DNA of 64,000 bases from an uncultured bacterium (lineage in GTDB: Bacteria > Patescibacteriota > Gracilibacteria > Absconditabacterales > Absconditicoccaceae): positions 55,908 through 119,907 of the forward strand of contig CAMVNA010000005.1 of assembly GCA_947168725.1 (NCBI GenBank), in the 5' to 3' direction. The notes below the pieces were generated by a model. That model searched no databases. It was not told where the DNA came from and saw nothing but the letters and a program-made list of their open reading frames with translations. Positions 19,290 to 32,233 of this stretch are shown here, in pieces. Both the position numbers and the translations under genes were made by a program. Positions within the stretch are counted from its first letter, which is position 1. The number at the start of each line of letters is the position of its first letter.

Positions 19290-20783
19290 TTATTCTTCAG
19301 TTATTGCTTGAAATTTTAAATGTGTTGAAAAGTCATTCCATGCTCCATCGTTCATCTGAACAACAAATTTCTTATTTGATGCAGAATAGATGACTATTCA
19401 TTGCCCCCAAGATTTGCCAACATTTCACTGACATTCATAAATTCTAACAGCTGGTGAAGTTTCCAAATTCTCTTTATCTGAATACTTAACCACATTTATA
19501 ACATACGAACAAGATACATCATTTCTTCCAAAATTTTCCTTTACTGAACTTACAGAATATGAGATATTAGATGATGGGAACTGTAAACTATAACCTCATC
19601 TTGCAGACTTATACTCCAATCATTCTTCTTTGATTGGAAATTGAGCCACATTAGTATCTAAATTCATAACAGAAATAGGTTCATTAACGATATCTCATGT
19701 AGATTCCGTTTCTAATTCTTTATCTTCATCTCCTTCATCTGAAGCAACTACATCATCTCAAATCATCAATGACTGCAACTGTCATTTTGTAGGTAAACTA
19801 AAATCAACTAAAATCTGACAAGTTAATTGTTTCTCATTTCAGTCTCCAGAAACTGTTACAATCAATCACTCTTGCTTCAACAAAACTTCAGAATTATTTA
19901 TCTTTTGAAGTTTTTCTCACGATCACTGACAAATGCTCACTGCACGAAGTTTCACCCATTCTTTGATATTTTTTTCATTAGCAAACTTTATTAAATCTTT
20001 AAGTTTATACATTTCATCCTCAGAAACATCATTAATAAATATTCCCCACCAATCTCCATTGGCGACAAACCACTGATTTTCACTTTGTCTATAATAAACA
20101 TCTCACTCATAATTTGAAGAGCTCTGAGCCTGATTATTCTCAAAACTTTCAATCAATCCCTTACAATTTCTACTTGGATCTGATGAATTACAGCGGAAAT
20201 ATTTTAAAACTATCTTTTTGTTTGTCTGAACATTTTGAATATTGATCTCCCCGTTTTCTCACTCATTCAATAAAACATATTCATCAAAAAAGTTTGGCAA
20301 AAATAATACTCCGGCTTTTGGTATATAAACACTACCATCACTCTCAAATGCCATGTCTGCACCATTACCTAATCCAACCTTACTTCACGAAATACTATAT
20401 ACTCTTACAATAGGGTTACTCTGATAAAACTTCTCAACTATTCACGTTAACTCGGCAAAACCAGCATAATCAGAAAGATTTATAGAATCTGACTTTAATC
20501 ATATTTTTCAATAATTTACATCATCTATAGTATGAGTATATGTAACTATATCACCATCCGCTTTGATTTCTCACTGTAAAAAAACTTCTTCTCAAAGTGA
20601 AAAACTAAAGTCATTATTTTCTTCTCATTCACCTCCATCAAAAATTTTCCAAGACACCAATCACACTACCAATAATAACAAAGCAACCAATAGCCAAACC
20701 CATAATTTAGATTTTTTCTTTTTTCTAGAAAAAGACATATTACCTGACATTTTTTTCTGAAAAAAATCTGTTTTATTCTCCAT
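19290..20783 (-). CDS. Membrane-anchored extracytoplasmic protein, unknown
   Basis: 497 aa. Basic N-terminus, membrane helix at about 27-46, then a ~450-residue domain rich in Ser/Asp/Asn and beta-type sequence. No recognised motif. More than 25 TGA codons act as Gly. Inner Met codons at 12 and 16 are alternative starts. Similar architecture to the anchored proteins at 24796 and 831. Confidence 0.65.
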
Positions 20784-21079
20784 TTTACTAACAAAATAAA
20801 TAAAATCTAACCATAACATTATAAAAAATTAATCATGTATTGCAATCAAAGATAAATTTACCAGACAATAATACTATTTAACAAAAAGTTCTTATAAATT
20901 CCATTCACGACAACAATAAATATTTAAAGAATTTTAAATATAGATTATATTTGATTTGTCAAATTATTGAACAAAAACAATACATTCTGTCAAATCTTTT
21001 TTTCAACTATAATATTAATTCAACTTGTTTTAACAGTAAAAATGCCTAACTTCAAACTACTTTATCTAATTATTAATAA

Positions 21080-21427
21080 ATGAAGACAGAAACAACAAGC
21101 TGAACAAAAAAACAAAAGAAAGCTTCCACAGCTAAAAAGGCTTCCCAAAAAATTTGAGTTTCTAGTGTTGTCTCAGAGAAAAAACATTCCGACCACCCCG
21201 AAACTAATGTTTCTGTTTTTACAAAAACCACAAATCCAAAAGTAGTTATTAAATCAGAAAGCTTAAAAAATAGTAATAGTATCTCTTTGTGACAAAAACA
21301 AAACAAATATGATATGTTAATATTTTTCTGCTTCATAATAATGTGCATAATTATATTAGCAACCTTTTTCCTGTCACTAAAAACATACAACACTGTTAAC
21401 GAATTGGCAGAATATATTATATTATAA
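21080..21427 (+). CDS. Single-pass membrane protein with basic cytosolic tail
   Basis: 115 aa. Thr/Lys/Ser-rich hydrophilic N-terminus (1-75) and one membrane helix at about 80-100, with a short acidic exterior. TGA(Gly) at four positions. Lies 50 bases before the DsbA-like gene and may be cotranscribed. No family recognised. Confidence 0.55.
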
Positions 21428-21477
21428 GATATCAAACATTTGATATATAAACTTTTATTTTTTATTCTTTATAAACC

Positions 21478-22383
21478 ATGGTTAAAAAAGAATCTACTAC
21501 TTGCGAAAATTGCGACTGCAAAAAATGTTGCGGAAGTAATTGTATTAGCTTGATTTTATCAGCTCTATGATGTATTGCTGCTATAGTTGCCTGCATCTTT
21601 GCTTGTAAAGTTTACAATTTAAATGTTCTCTCTGCTGGATGACATGACAATCTAAAAAAAATGAATGAATTATATTCTTCTGATGCTTACATAAAATATG
21701 CTACTGAACAAACTCAAGCATACATAGATGGTTTTATGGCACAGTATGGGGACACAAATGAGGACACTAACGTAAATGATGAAGACACAACAACAGATGA
21801 AGAAGAAACTAATAACGCATCAACAGAAGATGTAAAAACTATTGTTGAAGATATGGTTTCAAATAGTCCAATTCGTGGAGATAAAGACGCTAGATTCACT
21901 ATCGTAGAATACACTGAATTACATTGTCCATATTGTCAAAGACATGCACAGGCTGGAACTATCAATTCTGTAATCGAAAAATTCCCATGAGAAGTAAATT
22001 CTGTTTCAAGACACTTCATCATTCACGGAGAAGATGCTCTAAATTTAGCTTCTGCTATGGAATGTGTAGCTGAATTAAAGCCAGAAGTTTATTATCAAAC
22101 ATTTGAGAAAGCTTTTGAGGCTTATCCTGTAGACATGGATGCTTTAGTTAATATAGCTACTGAACTTGGAGTAGATAAATCTGCATTACAATCTTGTGTA
22201 GACGAATGAAAATACAAACAAGCTATTAATGACGGAATGACTCAAGCTTCTACATTATTCGGAGTTAATGGAACTCCAGGAAACGTAATTATCGATAGAG
22301 AAACTGGAAAATATAAATTAGTTTCTGGAGCTTACCCTGTTGATGAATTTGTTAACGCTATCAATGAGCTAAAAAATGCTTAA
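21478..22383 (+). CDS. Membrane-anchored DsbA-like thioredoxin protein
   Basis: 301 aa. Cys-rich N-terminus (CENCDCKKCC within residues 9-18), membrane helix about 24-43, acidic Asp/Glu/Thr linker (about 90-120), then a thioredoxin-fold DSBA/Thioredoxin_4 domain with active site C-P-Y-C near 150-153 and the cis-Pro region VNGTPGNV near 265. Expected to oxidise or isomerise disulfides of surface proteins outside the membrane. Start at 21478 is the only Met before the helix. Confidence 0.88.
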
Positions 22384-22442
22384 TTAAAAAGCTAACAAAA
22401 ATTCAACATAATCAGAAAACAAAAATTCTGAGTAAAAGAATT

Positions 22443-22468
22443 ACTCTGTAGAAATACAGAGTTTTTCT
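22443..22468 (+). terminator. Terminator after DsbA-like gene
   Basis: ACTCTGTA-GAAA-TACAGAGT followed by TTTTT. Confidence 0.9.
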
Positions 22469-22507
22469 TAAAATTGATTTTCAGTAGAAAATAAATACGA
22501 ATAAATA

Positions 22508-23248
22508 ATGGAAAAAATTGAAAAATTATACAATGGGTTTTATTTAAATAAAGAGAGTGCAAACTCTCAAATTTCTGGTTGTAAAAATCATTTACGAGTA
22601 GCTCCAATTAAAAAAATAAATAGTTATGTGGATTTGGAAATAGATTATGAACATTTTTCATTTGCAGAAAAAGATAAAACCTGAAAAATAGAATATTTTC
22701 ATGGACTTAAAAATTTTTTATGGATTGAGAAATCATGTGTTCCTCCTATTTTCATTTTTGACAACCATAATCATGCTCCAGTTTTTCGATATAATATTAT
22801 ATGTAACAAAAAAATTAAAAATGTAGAATTAATTCACATAGACCAACATTCAGATTGCTGGGAAAATAAAAATCATTTAAAATGAAACTGAAATGAAAAT
22901 GAATTAGAAAATGTCTTTCATTTCTATAACGAAAAATGCAACGTAGGAAATTTTATTCCTTCCAGTATTAAAAGTTGAATAATCTCAAATCAAACACAAA
23001 TACGTTCAATCTCCGCACTAAAAAATTTAAAAATAGAAAAAAATCAGAATTTTATTTTAGATATTGACTTAGATTTTTGTCTAAATTGAATTGATAGAAG
23101 TATAATAAATGAAGAATCTATAAAAATTCTAAAGAAAAAATTTAATGAATTTTGAAATTTTGCTTTATGTATTACAATTGCAACTAGTCCCTATTTTTTA
23201 AATCAAGAAGTTGCAATAAATATTTTAAAAAAACTATTAAACGAATAA
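22508..23248 (+). CDS. UPF0489 family protein
   Basis: 246 aa, soluble. Motifs FDNHNHA (near 95), HIDQHSD (near 120) and ILDIDLDFC (near 190) match UPF0489, a family with an arginase/deacetylase-like arrangement of Asp and His residues suggestive of a metal site. Function unknown. A few TGA codons act as Gly. Precedes cysS by 70 bases. Confidence 0.75.
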
Positions 23249-23318
23249 CCGTTTGCATTTTTTATAATTATCAATAAGTTATATTCAGATTTATATTTTT
23301 TGTATTGCGTATAAAATT

Positions 23319-24776
23319 ATGGAAGAAAAAAAACTGCATATCTACAATACTATGAGTAGAGAAAAAGAAGAATTTATCCCTTTAATAAAGGAGTGAAAAA
23401 AAGATTTTGTTTGAATATATTCATGTGGTCCTACGGTTTATCGAAATCCTCATATCTGAAATATGAGAGCTTTTGCTTTTGCAGATTTACTCAGAAATGT
23501 GATCAAAAATATACTCTGATATAAAACTAAACATGTTATGAATCTGACTGATGTTGGTCATTTGACTGATGATGGAGATAAATGAGAGGATAAAATGGAA
23601 AAATGAGCCAAAAGAGAAAATAAAACTGTTTGGGAACTAGCAGACATGTATATTGAAAAGTTTTATAGCTATCTTGATAAACTCCAGATAGAGAAATTTG
23701 ACGTAATGCCTAGGGCTACAGATCATATCAAAGAACAGATTGAAATGGTGAAAATATTAGAAGAAAAATGATACACATATAAAATTCCAAATGATGGAAT
23801 TTATATGGACACAAGTAAAGTTGATGATTATGGAAAATTAGCATGACTAGCAAACCAAGAAAGAATTGCTGGAGCTAGAATTCAAAATGATAACAAGAAA
23901 AATGATACAGATTTCGCTTTGTGGAAATTTTCTCCAAAAGATCAGAAAAGACAAATGGAGCGAGATTCTCCATGGGGAACTTGATTCCCTGGTTGGCATC
24001 TTGAATGTAGTGCTATGTCTAGCAAATATCTCTGAGAACAATTTGACATTCATACATGATGAGTAGACCATATTTGAGTCCACCATACAAATGAAATTGC
24101 TCAGAGCGAATGTACATTTTGAAAAAAACCTCGAGTAAAATACCGAATGCACAATCAATTTTTGAATCTATGATGAAAAAAACTATCAAAATCTGCATGA
24201 TGATTAGTTACTGTTGATGATTTGGAAGAAAAATGATATTCAGCTCTAGATTTAAAACTACTTTACTATACAGCTCATTATAGAAATTTCCTAGATTTCA
24301 ATGAAACAGTATTAGAACAAGCCAAAGTCCAAAGAAAAAATCTAATTAAGAAAATCTCTAAAGCTAAAAGGATTGAATTAAAATGAAAGAATTACAAAGA
24401 AGTAGCAAATGAACTAAAAACTGAAGAATGAATCAAATTTTTATCAGATTGTTTGGATGCTTTATTGGATGATTTAAATTCTCCAAAACTACTTGCAACT
24501 ATCAATTCATGATTAAAGAATCAGAATTCTGAAATTATTTGAATAATAGTTTGGTTAGACAAAAAAGTCATGAAATTAGATTTACTATGAGAATATGAAG
24601 AATCTAAAGTAAATGAAAATATTCCAGAGGAAATTGCTGAGCTTGCTAATCAACGTTTACAAGCAAAACAAGAAAAAAATTACACTCTCGCTGATGAACT
24701 AAGAAATCAGATTCAATCAAAATGATACTGAATAAAGGATATTCCTTGAGGATTTGAGATAGAAAAAATATTATAA
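23319..24776 (+). CDS. cysS: Cysteinyl-tRNA synthetase
   Basis: 485 aa. C-G-P-T-V-Y and H-I-G-N (near 44-47, Gly encoded by TGA), the zinc-site region GWHLECSAM and [18 protein letters not shown], and K-L-S-K-S (near 287) define class I CysRS. It charges tRNA-Cys using ATP in the cytosol. More than 30 TGA(Gly). Length is normal for the family. Confidence 0.96.
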
Positions 24777-24795
24777 TAACGTTTTTTATACAATC

Positions 24796-27534
24796 CTATT
24801 TACCTGAATTTTCAACAATTCCCAAACAGGCTTTTTGATATTTTTTATAAATTGAAGGGCTTACCGTTGCAAAGAATACTCTTGGATTATTCAATATTTC
24901 AAGTAATTGAGGTTCGTTTTCAGAAGTAATCTCTATTGATAATTGTCTTATTTCAAGAGGTTTATCACAATTTGTATAAGCAATCTTTGTCAATACGTGA
25001 GTATCTACATTATATTGACCTTGTAATTTAAAATCTCACAACGTAAAATCTATTAAGAATAAATCAGACTTTCATTGAATATCACGTATATCATCCGGCA
25101 CCATCTTGAAATGAATACGGAATTGGTCAATAATCTCTAATTTTCTTTCTAAATTTCCATCTTCAGTTTCTATTGTAAAATCTATTATAGAAGTAATAAT
25201 ACTTGGTGTAGAATCTTTCATAAACAAAACTCCATCCAACTTAGATTTTATAACTTGCTCTAAATCTTCATCACTAATTGTAAATGAATCTAATACTCAA
25301 TCTGTTAGTACAAAATTATACTCAACATCTCATTTGTAAAGCGAAATTCAGGCATCATCACATGTATAAACAGAAATATCTTGTCTTTCCATAATCTTTT
25401 CACAAAATGTCGGCTGATCTTCCAATTTTTCTGGAGTAGATTCATACCACATTCAAACCTGTTCATCAATATAATTCAACATCGCATAGAACGTAATGTT
25501 TCACTCAGATAAATAAATATTTAAAATATCCGTAAATTTAGGCTGATTTGCAACCTTTATGCTCTCTACATATAGCAGATTATCCTGTCTACGCAATGTC
25601 GTCGTTACTTTCAAGGTATCTCAATTAGTTCCATCCGTAAATATTTCCGTTTGTACCTTAATGGTATCATCTGAAACAACATCTGCCCTTCTTACCTTTA
25701 AACGATCATTCATAGCATAATACTGAGAAAATAGATCTTCTAACGTTTTTTCATTTAATGTCATTCCCGTAAAATCTGATTCGTTATGTACAATATCCGC
25801 AGTTGTTAATTGTGATATTAAAGATATCGATCAAAGACTACTTCAATTATTAATTTGGTCTATCTGCAATTTTATATCTGAAGAAAGCTTTCATTTATTT
25901 ATCAACCCCTGATACAATTCATCCATATTAAATACATACAACAAATCTTTATAAATTGGATGTAAATAACGATTACTACCCTTATCCCTATCCAAAAGTG
26001 TTTGTACAAAAGCTAAATAACTTTTTATATACCCTTCATTCAATGATGTTCATCACAAAATCTTATATACAGTTTGCTGAGCTGACAAAAGTTTATATGC
26101 ATTTAAATCTGGATTATCAAAGACCTTACTAGAAAGCTCTGGCTGTCCTAAAGAATTTTCTAAATCTATAAAATTAACCAGTTTTTTATAATATTCTGAT
26201 TCATCTTGACTACATAGTTCCATCATGGTTAGCAATGATCCAGTTGTACTACCAACATGTAATGTATATTCTTTAACCATATCACAAATAGGCTCAATAT
26301 CTTCTTTTTTCTTCTTTAAGTTTTTAACTACATCTAAAAGTTCAATTGAACCTTGCCCTAAATCATAATACTTACCATAATTGTTGAATATTTCCAAGAA
26401 TTTATCACACACAAAATCAGATAGTTTAGAATTATTAATACAAGATATATTAAAATATTTCTCTAACGATCATCAAAAATCATTACTTATCCACCTTAAA
26501 TCCTGAACATCAGAAATGTTCGCCGTATTTTTATAAATATCATTATTAACTATTAAAGAATTCATAAGATTAACTATATCCTTACGTTTCAGCTTTTTTT
26601 CATTAAAATCTTTTAATGAAATAAAATCATCAGAATTATAATCTACAAATGCTAACTGTGGAAGAACCACTCATTTATATAAAATCAAATTGCTTTTTGA
26701 GTAAAAAGAAGTTCAACTAAGAGATATTCCTCAATAAGGTATTCAAACATCTATTTTTACTCCACTTTCAATCAAAGGTAATAAAATTTTATCTGGCGTT
26801 TCATCCCTTCGCTTACTTTTATTTTCAACAGACGATTCTTTTACCATTTCAATGTTATCAGCAGAACCTATCTTTGTCTGTAAAAATATTCAAGAGACAA
26901 TTCCAATTATAACCGAAAAAGCAAAAAATCACCATCTAAAAAACAAACGATTTAAGTTTTTATATTGTTTAACAAGATCAAACCAATCATGATCAACCAA
27001 TAAATCTAAATTACTATTAATTGCTCCCTCCATTCAAGAAACAATCGATGACCTCTCCTTATCTGTAATTTCATCTGAATCCGTAGTAAATAAGTCCTCT
27101 TTCTGAATTGGACTCTCAGATTTTTCTTCATCTTTTTCCTCATCAAGTTTATCTGATTTGTTATTTATGTCTCCCTCATGAGTCTCCTCATTAATAGTAA
27201 CATTTCCTAAATTTTTTTCTATATTTTCCAAATTTTGTACATTATTAACATTTTCAGTAACTTTTTGCAAATCATTAACCTCATTTTCCATATTACCTCC
27301 TCAACTATCTTTAAGAAGCTCCGAAATATCTGGTGCTTTAACCTCTTCCACTGGAATATCTATGATAGCTTGATTTACTTTCAATCCCTCATCAATTCAA
27401 TTACTAGAAAAATCTCCAGTATTTTTAAATATACTTTGTCCATTCTCTTGAGTTCAAACATCACTTTGATTCAAAGATACCTGTTGATCAGCCATCTTTT
27501 CATCCAACACATCATCACTTGGCCTAAATGTCAT
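24796..27534 (-). CDS. Very large single-pass membrane protein, unknown
   Basis: 912 aa in one uninterrupted code-25 frame. Long acidic, Asn/Glu/Asp-rich N-terminal region (1-185), one membrane helix about 195-220, then ~690 residues of extracytoplasmic sequence with several helical and beta segments. No recognised domain. TGA use is moderate. It has a strong promoter at 27576. The long acidic tail inside and the large exterior suggest a surface or envelope structural role; this is inference. Confidence 0.7.
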
Positions 27535-27575
27535 AAATATATCAAAATCTGGAATAAAAAGACATTACCACGTAA

Positions 27576-27604
27576 ATTATACTCAGCAAACATATTTTTG
27601 TCAA
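27576..27604 (-). promoter_or_regulatory. Promoter for 24796-27534
   Basis: Minus strand TTGACA (27604-27599), 17-base spacer, TATAAT (27581-27576). Confidence 0.85.
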
Positions 27605-27719
27605 ATTTTTTCAAAGATTTTTTAATAATTAAACAACCAACTTTTCATTGAAAATAATTAAAATATAAATAATCTACAACGTGAATTACTTTTAATAACA
27701 ATGAAACAATAGCTCACAT

Positions 27720-30230
27720 ATGTACAGTTACCGTAATTTTCAAAAATCCTTCAAAAAAGAACGTAATATACGAGAACGAATTTCGTTCTATTTTCGTAAA
27801 ATTCCATTTATATGAAACCTCAATTTTTCAAAAGAAATGCAACTTGCTTCATTATTTTGAGCAATGTTTTTGATTATTCTAGTTAGACTTTTTTATTTAC
27901 AAATAATTCAACATAACAGTTACAACACTGAACTGATAAAACAATCTACTTCTCTAGCATCAATTAAAGCTGAAAGATGAGATATTTATGCTCTAGATAA
28001 GACTGGGCAACCCGTAAAACTCACAGAAAATATAAATCTTTATGATATTGCTATAGATCCTAGAGAAATTTGATACAATACAGGATGAAAATTAATGAAA
28101 GATCGCTTCATTGAACTAATTTCACCCATCGTATATAAACATTTATGCGTAATTCACTGAATGGATGATATACAATGAGACACAGAACAGTGTATAAAAA
28201 ATATAGAATCTTTTGCTAATGTGGAGCTACTACCAAAAGAGCCTGAAATTTTCTATTTTTGAAAAGAATACGATGCTGAATGAAATGAAATTCCAGTAAT
28301 TTCACCTGAATATTCAACATTCAATTATGAAGAATTTAATGAAGAAAAACAAAAGGTCATAGCAGAATTTTCAAAAGAAAAAGCTATGGAAATAATAACA
28401 GCCAGATTAAATGAGAAAATTAAAACATGAATTAAAGAAAAAAATTATGTATGATACTTCACAAACGAAGAATTTCTTGAAGATCTTGAAAAACAAAAAT
28501 TTAACTTCGTATCTTTAGAAGCTAATTTTTACTTATACATAATTCCATGAAAGTCCAATAGTTATAAGAATAAAATTTTATTCAAAAATTTTATGAATAA
28601 ACGATGAGAAACTATAGATAATACGACTGTTGATTTATTATTTAAGCAACAAGAATACAAATATATCAAACTTTTCTCATCTGCAAACCCACAAATTGCA
28701 CAAGATATAAAACAATTAAAAATAGATTATGGAAATGAAAAATATTCCTTAGATTGAAGTCCTTATAACAAATATTCGATTGTTCACTGAATAATTTTAG
28801 AACCAAACGCAACTAGATATTATCCATATTGAGAATTTATGTCAAACGTTCTTGGATACGTAGACAAAAATTGAGAAGCATTTTACGGGATAGAAAAATA
28901 CTTCAACAATATATTAAAATGAATTGATTGAGAAATTACGTGACGTTCAAATCGAAATATGTGATGAAGTGATTTTGAAGTAATAAACACAAAAGATTGA
29001 GATGATGTGATTCTAACTATTGATATTTGAATTCAAAAAGAAGTCGAAGCAATCGCAAAAAAATATATTGAAGCATTTCATGCCGATTCATTAGCTGTCT
29101 TGGTATTTGATCCAAAAAAATGACAAGTAAAAGCATCTGTTTCTTTGCCAACATATAATCCAAATAATTATAATGATGCCTACACTATGATACCGTTAAG
29201 TCCAGAATATTCATATTTAATTGACAGTGAAACTTATAACGAAGTACCAGTATACATTTACTCATGATGAAAATATATTAAAACAAAATCAAAAGAAAGA
29301 AGAGATCCAACACTAAAAAAATACATATCAAAAAACGTATATTGAGCATCTGTTTTTGTTGACAAAAATATATCCATTGCATTTGAACCTTGAAGTATTT
29401 TTAAAGCTTTTACTACAGCAATATGACTAGATAGCGATGAGATCAGGCTTGACGACCACTACCAAGACGATGGAAGTATTAAAATTGATGTATATACAAT
29501 CCAAGATGCAGACAAAACGGCATGTATGTGATACCACAGTTTTCAAGAAGCATTAATAAACTCTTGTAACGTATGAATGATCAGAATTGTCCAAGCATTA
29601 GGTAAAGAAATATTTTACAATTATTTAAGTAAATTTTGATTCTGAGAAAAAACATGAATCGAATTAGCCGAAGAAAAAGACTGATATATACCAAAATCGT
29701 CAGCAACTTCAATGGCATGATTTTTCAATAACTCTTTCTGACAATGAGTAACCGCAACACAAATTCAACTTGCTACAGCCTATGCAGCACTAGTCAACTG
29801 ATGAAAATACATAAAACCTACCATAATCTCACAAATCAAAGAAAAATTTGCAAATGATGATAATATAGTAATTCAAGAAAAAGTAGCTCATTCAATAAGA
29901 CAAGTAATTAGGCATGAAGTAAGCGATGAAATGAGAAATGCACTATTCTCTGTGATAGAAAGAAACAGTCAATATGAACGCGCTAGAGTTTCATGATATC
30001 GCTTAGGTGCTAAATCATGAACTTCTCAAGTAGCCTACAAATGAAAATATAGAAGATGAGTTTGATGGACTCAGGCCACTTTTGCTTGAATTGTCTCGAT
30101 AGACAATCCAGAGTATGTAGTATTAATATGGATATCACGTCCTAGAAACAATCAATGGTGAGTTTATACTGCCTGAAGAATTTTCTGAGAAATCGCAGAA
30201 TTCTTAATCTGATACTCTATGATGGAATAA
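27720..30230 (+). CDS. Penicillin-binding protein 2-type transpeptidase
   Basis: 836 aa, longer than usual PBP2 (~600-650). Basic N-terminus, membrane helix about 40-63, PBP dimerisation domain, then transpeptidase with S-x-x-K as S-I-F-K (near 559), S-x-N as S-C-N (near 614) and K-S-G-T (near 765, Gly is TGA). It crosslinks peptidoglycan during elongation or division. The extra length lies mainly in the region before the catalytic Ser (about 90-330 and 480-545). Extremely rich in TGA(Gly). mrdA or ftsI cannot be separated with certainty; the architecture favours PBP2. Confidence 0.9.
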
Positions 30231-30256
30231 TTTTTATAATGATATGAAAATAACAA

Positions 30257-31198
30257 ATGCAATCATTATTCTTAACAGAATATATCAAATCAAATATGTT
30301 TATCCAAGATTTACGCAAAGAAGTAGCTGACCGTGATGTAAATTTCGACCTTATCGTAAGTGATTTGAATTACAGTGATTGTCCAATATTAACAATCAAC
30401 CCCGAAAATAAACCCGAAAATGTTTCACTACTTGATGCTCGGAAAGATGCTATTTCAGCATCAAAACATCCATTAATAATTCTAAACGAATTGAATCTCA
30501 ACTTTTTAGAGCCTATTTTTGATATATTAAATAAAAAAGATTACATAACAATAATAAATATTCATGCATGACTATGAAGTTATGGTAAAAAAATCTCACC
30601 TGAAACGAATGATTTGGACTATGTTTATAATTTGAATTTCAATATTTTCGAACCGATAGATTTGGAAAATATGCGGAACATTTTCAAACAAAATCAAAAA
30701 CAATACATACGTTTATTACATAAAGAAATGCCTGATGCAATTTTTGATGTAGATGAACTTGGAATAATTGATGCATCAATGCTTGAAAATTTAGATTCAA
30801 TATCGCTCAAAACTTATGGATTTGCAGGAAATAGTTGAGTAATCTTTGCTACAGGAAGTCTTTTTGCAACAGCAATTCAAACATGAGAAATAATTCAAAA
30901 TCATAATAAACAAGTTAGCATTTTTGTATTGCAAAAATTGAATGCAGATTGGAGTGAAGAGATGATAAATAATATTAAAAATTCAAAAAAATTATTTATT
31001 CTAGTTGATCATGAAAATACAGATGAGCTCACAAAGCGGATAGAAAACAGAATGAAAAATTATGAATTAAACGATATTCAATTGAATATAATCTGTCCAA
31101 AATATGGAAATTTAACCACAATTCTGAATGAATATCAAGAAGAACAGTCAGATTTTGATCCTGAAAGATTATCACAAAGAATCATTTCAAAACTATAA
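30257..31198 (+). CDS. Transketolase C-terminal-half-like protein
   Basis: 313 aa. The middle (EPIDLENMRNIF then QYIRLLHKEMP near 135-160) looks like the end of a transketolase pyrimidine-binding domain. The last 140 residues (GNSGVIFATGSLFATAI, then VSIFVLQKLNADW and KKLFILVDHEN) resemble the transketolase C-terminal domain found in E1-beta, DXS and transketolase. A thiamin-diphosphate-binding partner half is not present nearby, so activity is uncertain. Few TGA codons. Confidence 0.5.
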
Positions 31199-31258
31199 AT
31201 TCTTGCACTCATAAACAAAAACACTATATACTAACTAATATTTAATTTAGAAGAAATA

Positions 31259-32230
31259 ATGCATCTACTCATCAAGTGATATTATGGATACAAGAATTTG
31301 TGAGATGAACTCATTATTTTTTCGCTACTAAATCGAGCAGATGAACGTTTCAATCCAGATAAAATCAGTATCGAATGCTGAGATGAAAAATGGTTGGAGG
31401 ATTGGATATTAAAACATAGAGATTTTTTGATTCCATGAATTATCAAAAAATTAAATTTTCTACCTAGACCAAATTGGAAAGAAAAAATACAAATCTGCCT
31501 ATGAATGAAAAGAAATATGTATGATTTTATAATTCTTGGATGATGAGAAGTAATAGATGAAAGTAGAGATTTTCTTCATCGTGGATGGAACCTATTCTTC
31601 CAATATAAACGGTCAATTAAAAATTGATTAGTTGCCATCGTTGGTGGATTAGGAACGAATAAAAAATGGTGAACTACGTTTTTGCAAAATTTTTTGGTGA
31701 AAAATGCAAATATTATCATACTTCGTGATCAGAATTCTTTTGAATTAACTAAAAAGATTTTAGGACAAAACTGACAAAATCGAAAAGAAAAAGCTGAATA
31801 TGACTGAGATTTAACTTTAAGTCTACTAGAGGAAACAAAACAAGTTTTTACTGAAGAAAAGATTAAATCCAAAAGAGATCCATATTATTTGGTAAATTAC
31901 TCTCCTCTTTGTGATAGAGAAAAAAGTTTTAAATTGATTAGAAAATTTGCTGATTCACACAAGGATTTACAGCCAATCTACATTGCATGTAATAAATCTG
32001 AAGATGAAAAGTTTTTCAAAGATATTCAAGAAATTCTTCCGAACTGTGAAATATTTGACCGAACTCAAGCTAATATAGCTGAAACTTTGAAACTTTTCTA
32101 CTGTGCGGAATGATGAATCTGAGCTAGACTACACTTCTTATATATTCTAAAATTCTTTGAAAAAGAATTCGTTAAACTTCACGATAGCCACAAAATTCAA
32201 GTCAATCTTTCAGATTTAGATAAAAACTAA
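31259..32230 (+). CDS. Polysaccharide pyruvyl transferase family protein (CsaB-like)
   Basis: 323 aa. GYYGYKNLGDEL at 7-18 and GGGEVIDES near 97 are the family hallmarks; the C-terminal GGIGARLHFL near 285 matches the conserved G-x-R-x-H region. CsaB-type enzymes add pyruvate ketal to secondary wall polysaccharide, the ligand of SLH domains. That would functionally link this gene to the SLH proteins at 8436 and 10245 (inference). Ends four bases before comEC. Confidence 0.82.
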
Positions 32231-32233
32231 AAT

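Noticed and set aside
21073..21435. 120-codon open frame on the minus strand
   Set aside because: It overlaps the whole of the plus-strand membrane gene at 21080-21427, which has a sensible hydrophobic profile and glycine UGAs.
23319..24776. Apparent pseudogene with many stops in the standard code
   Set aside because: All interruptions are TGA and the code-25 product is an intact CysRS; the same applies to most genes here.
27235..27651. 138-codon open frame on the plus strand
   Set aside because: Lies over the acidic N-terminus and promoter of the 912-aa minus-strand protein; composition is a mirror of that gene.
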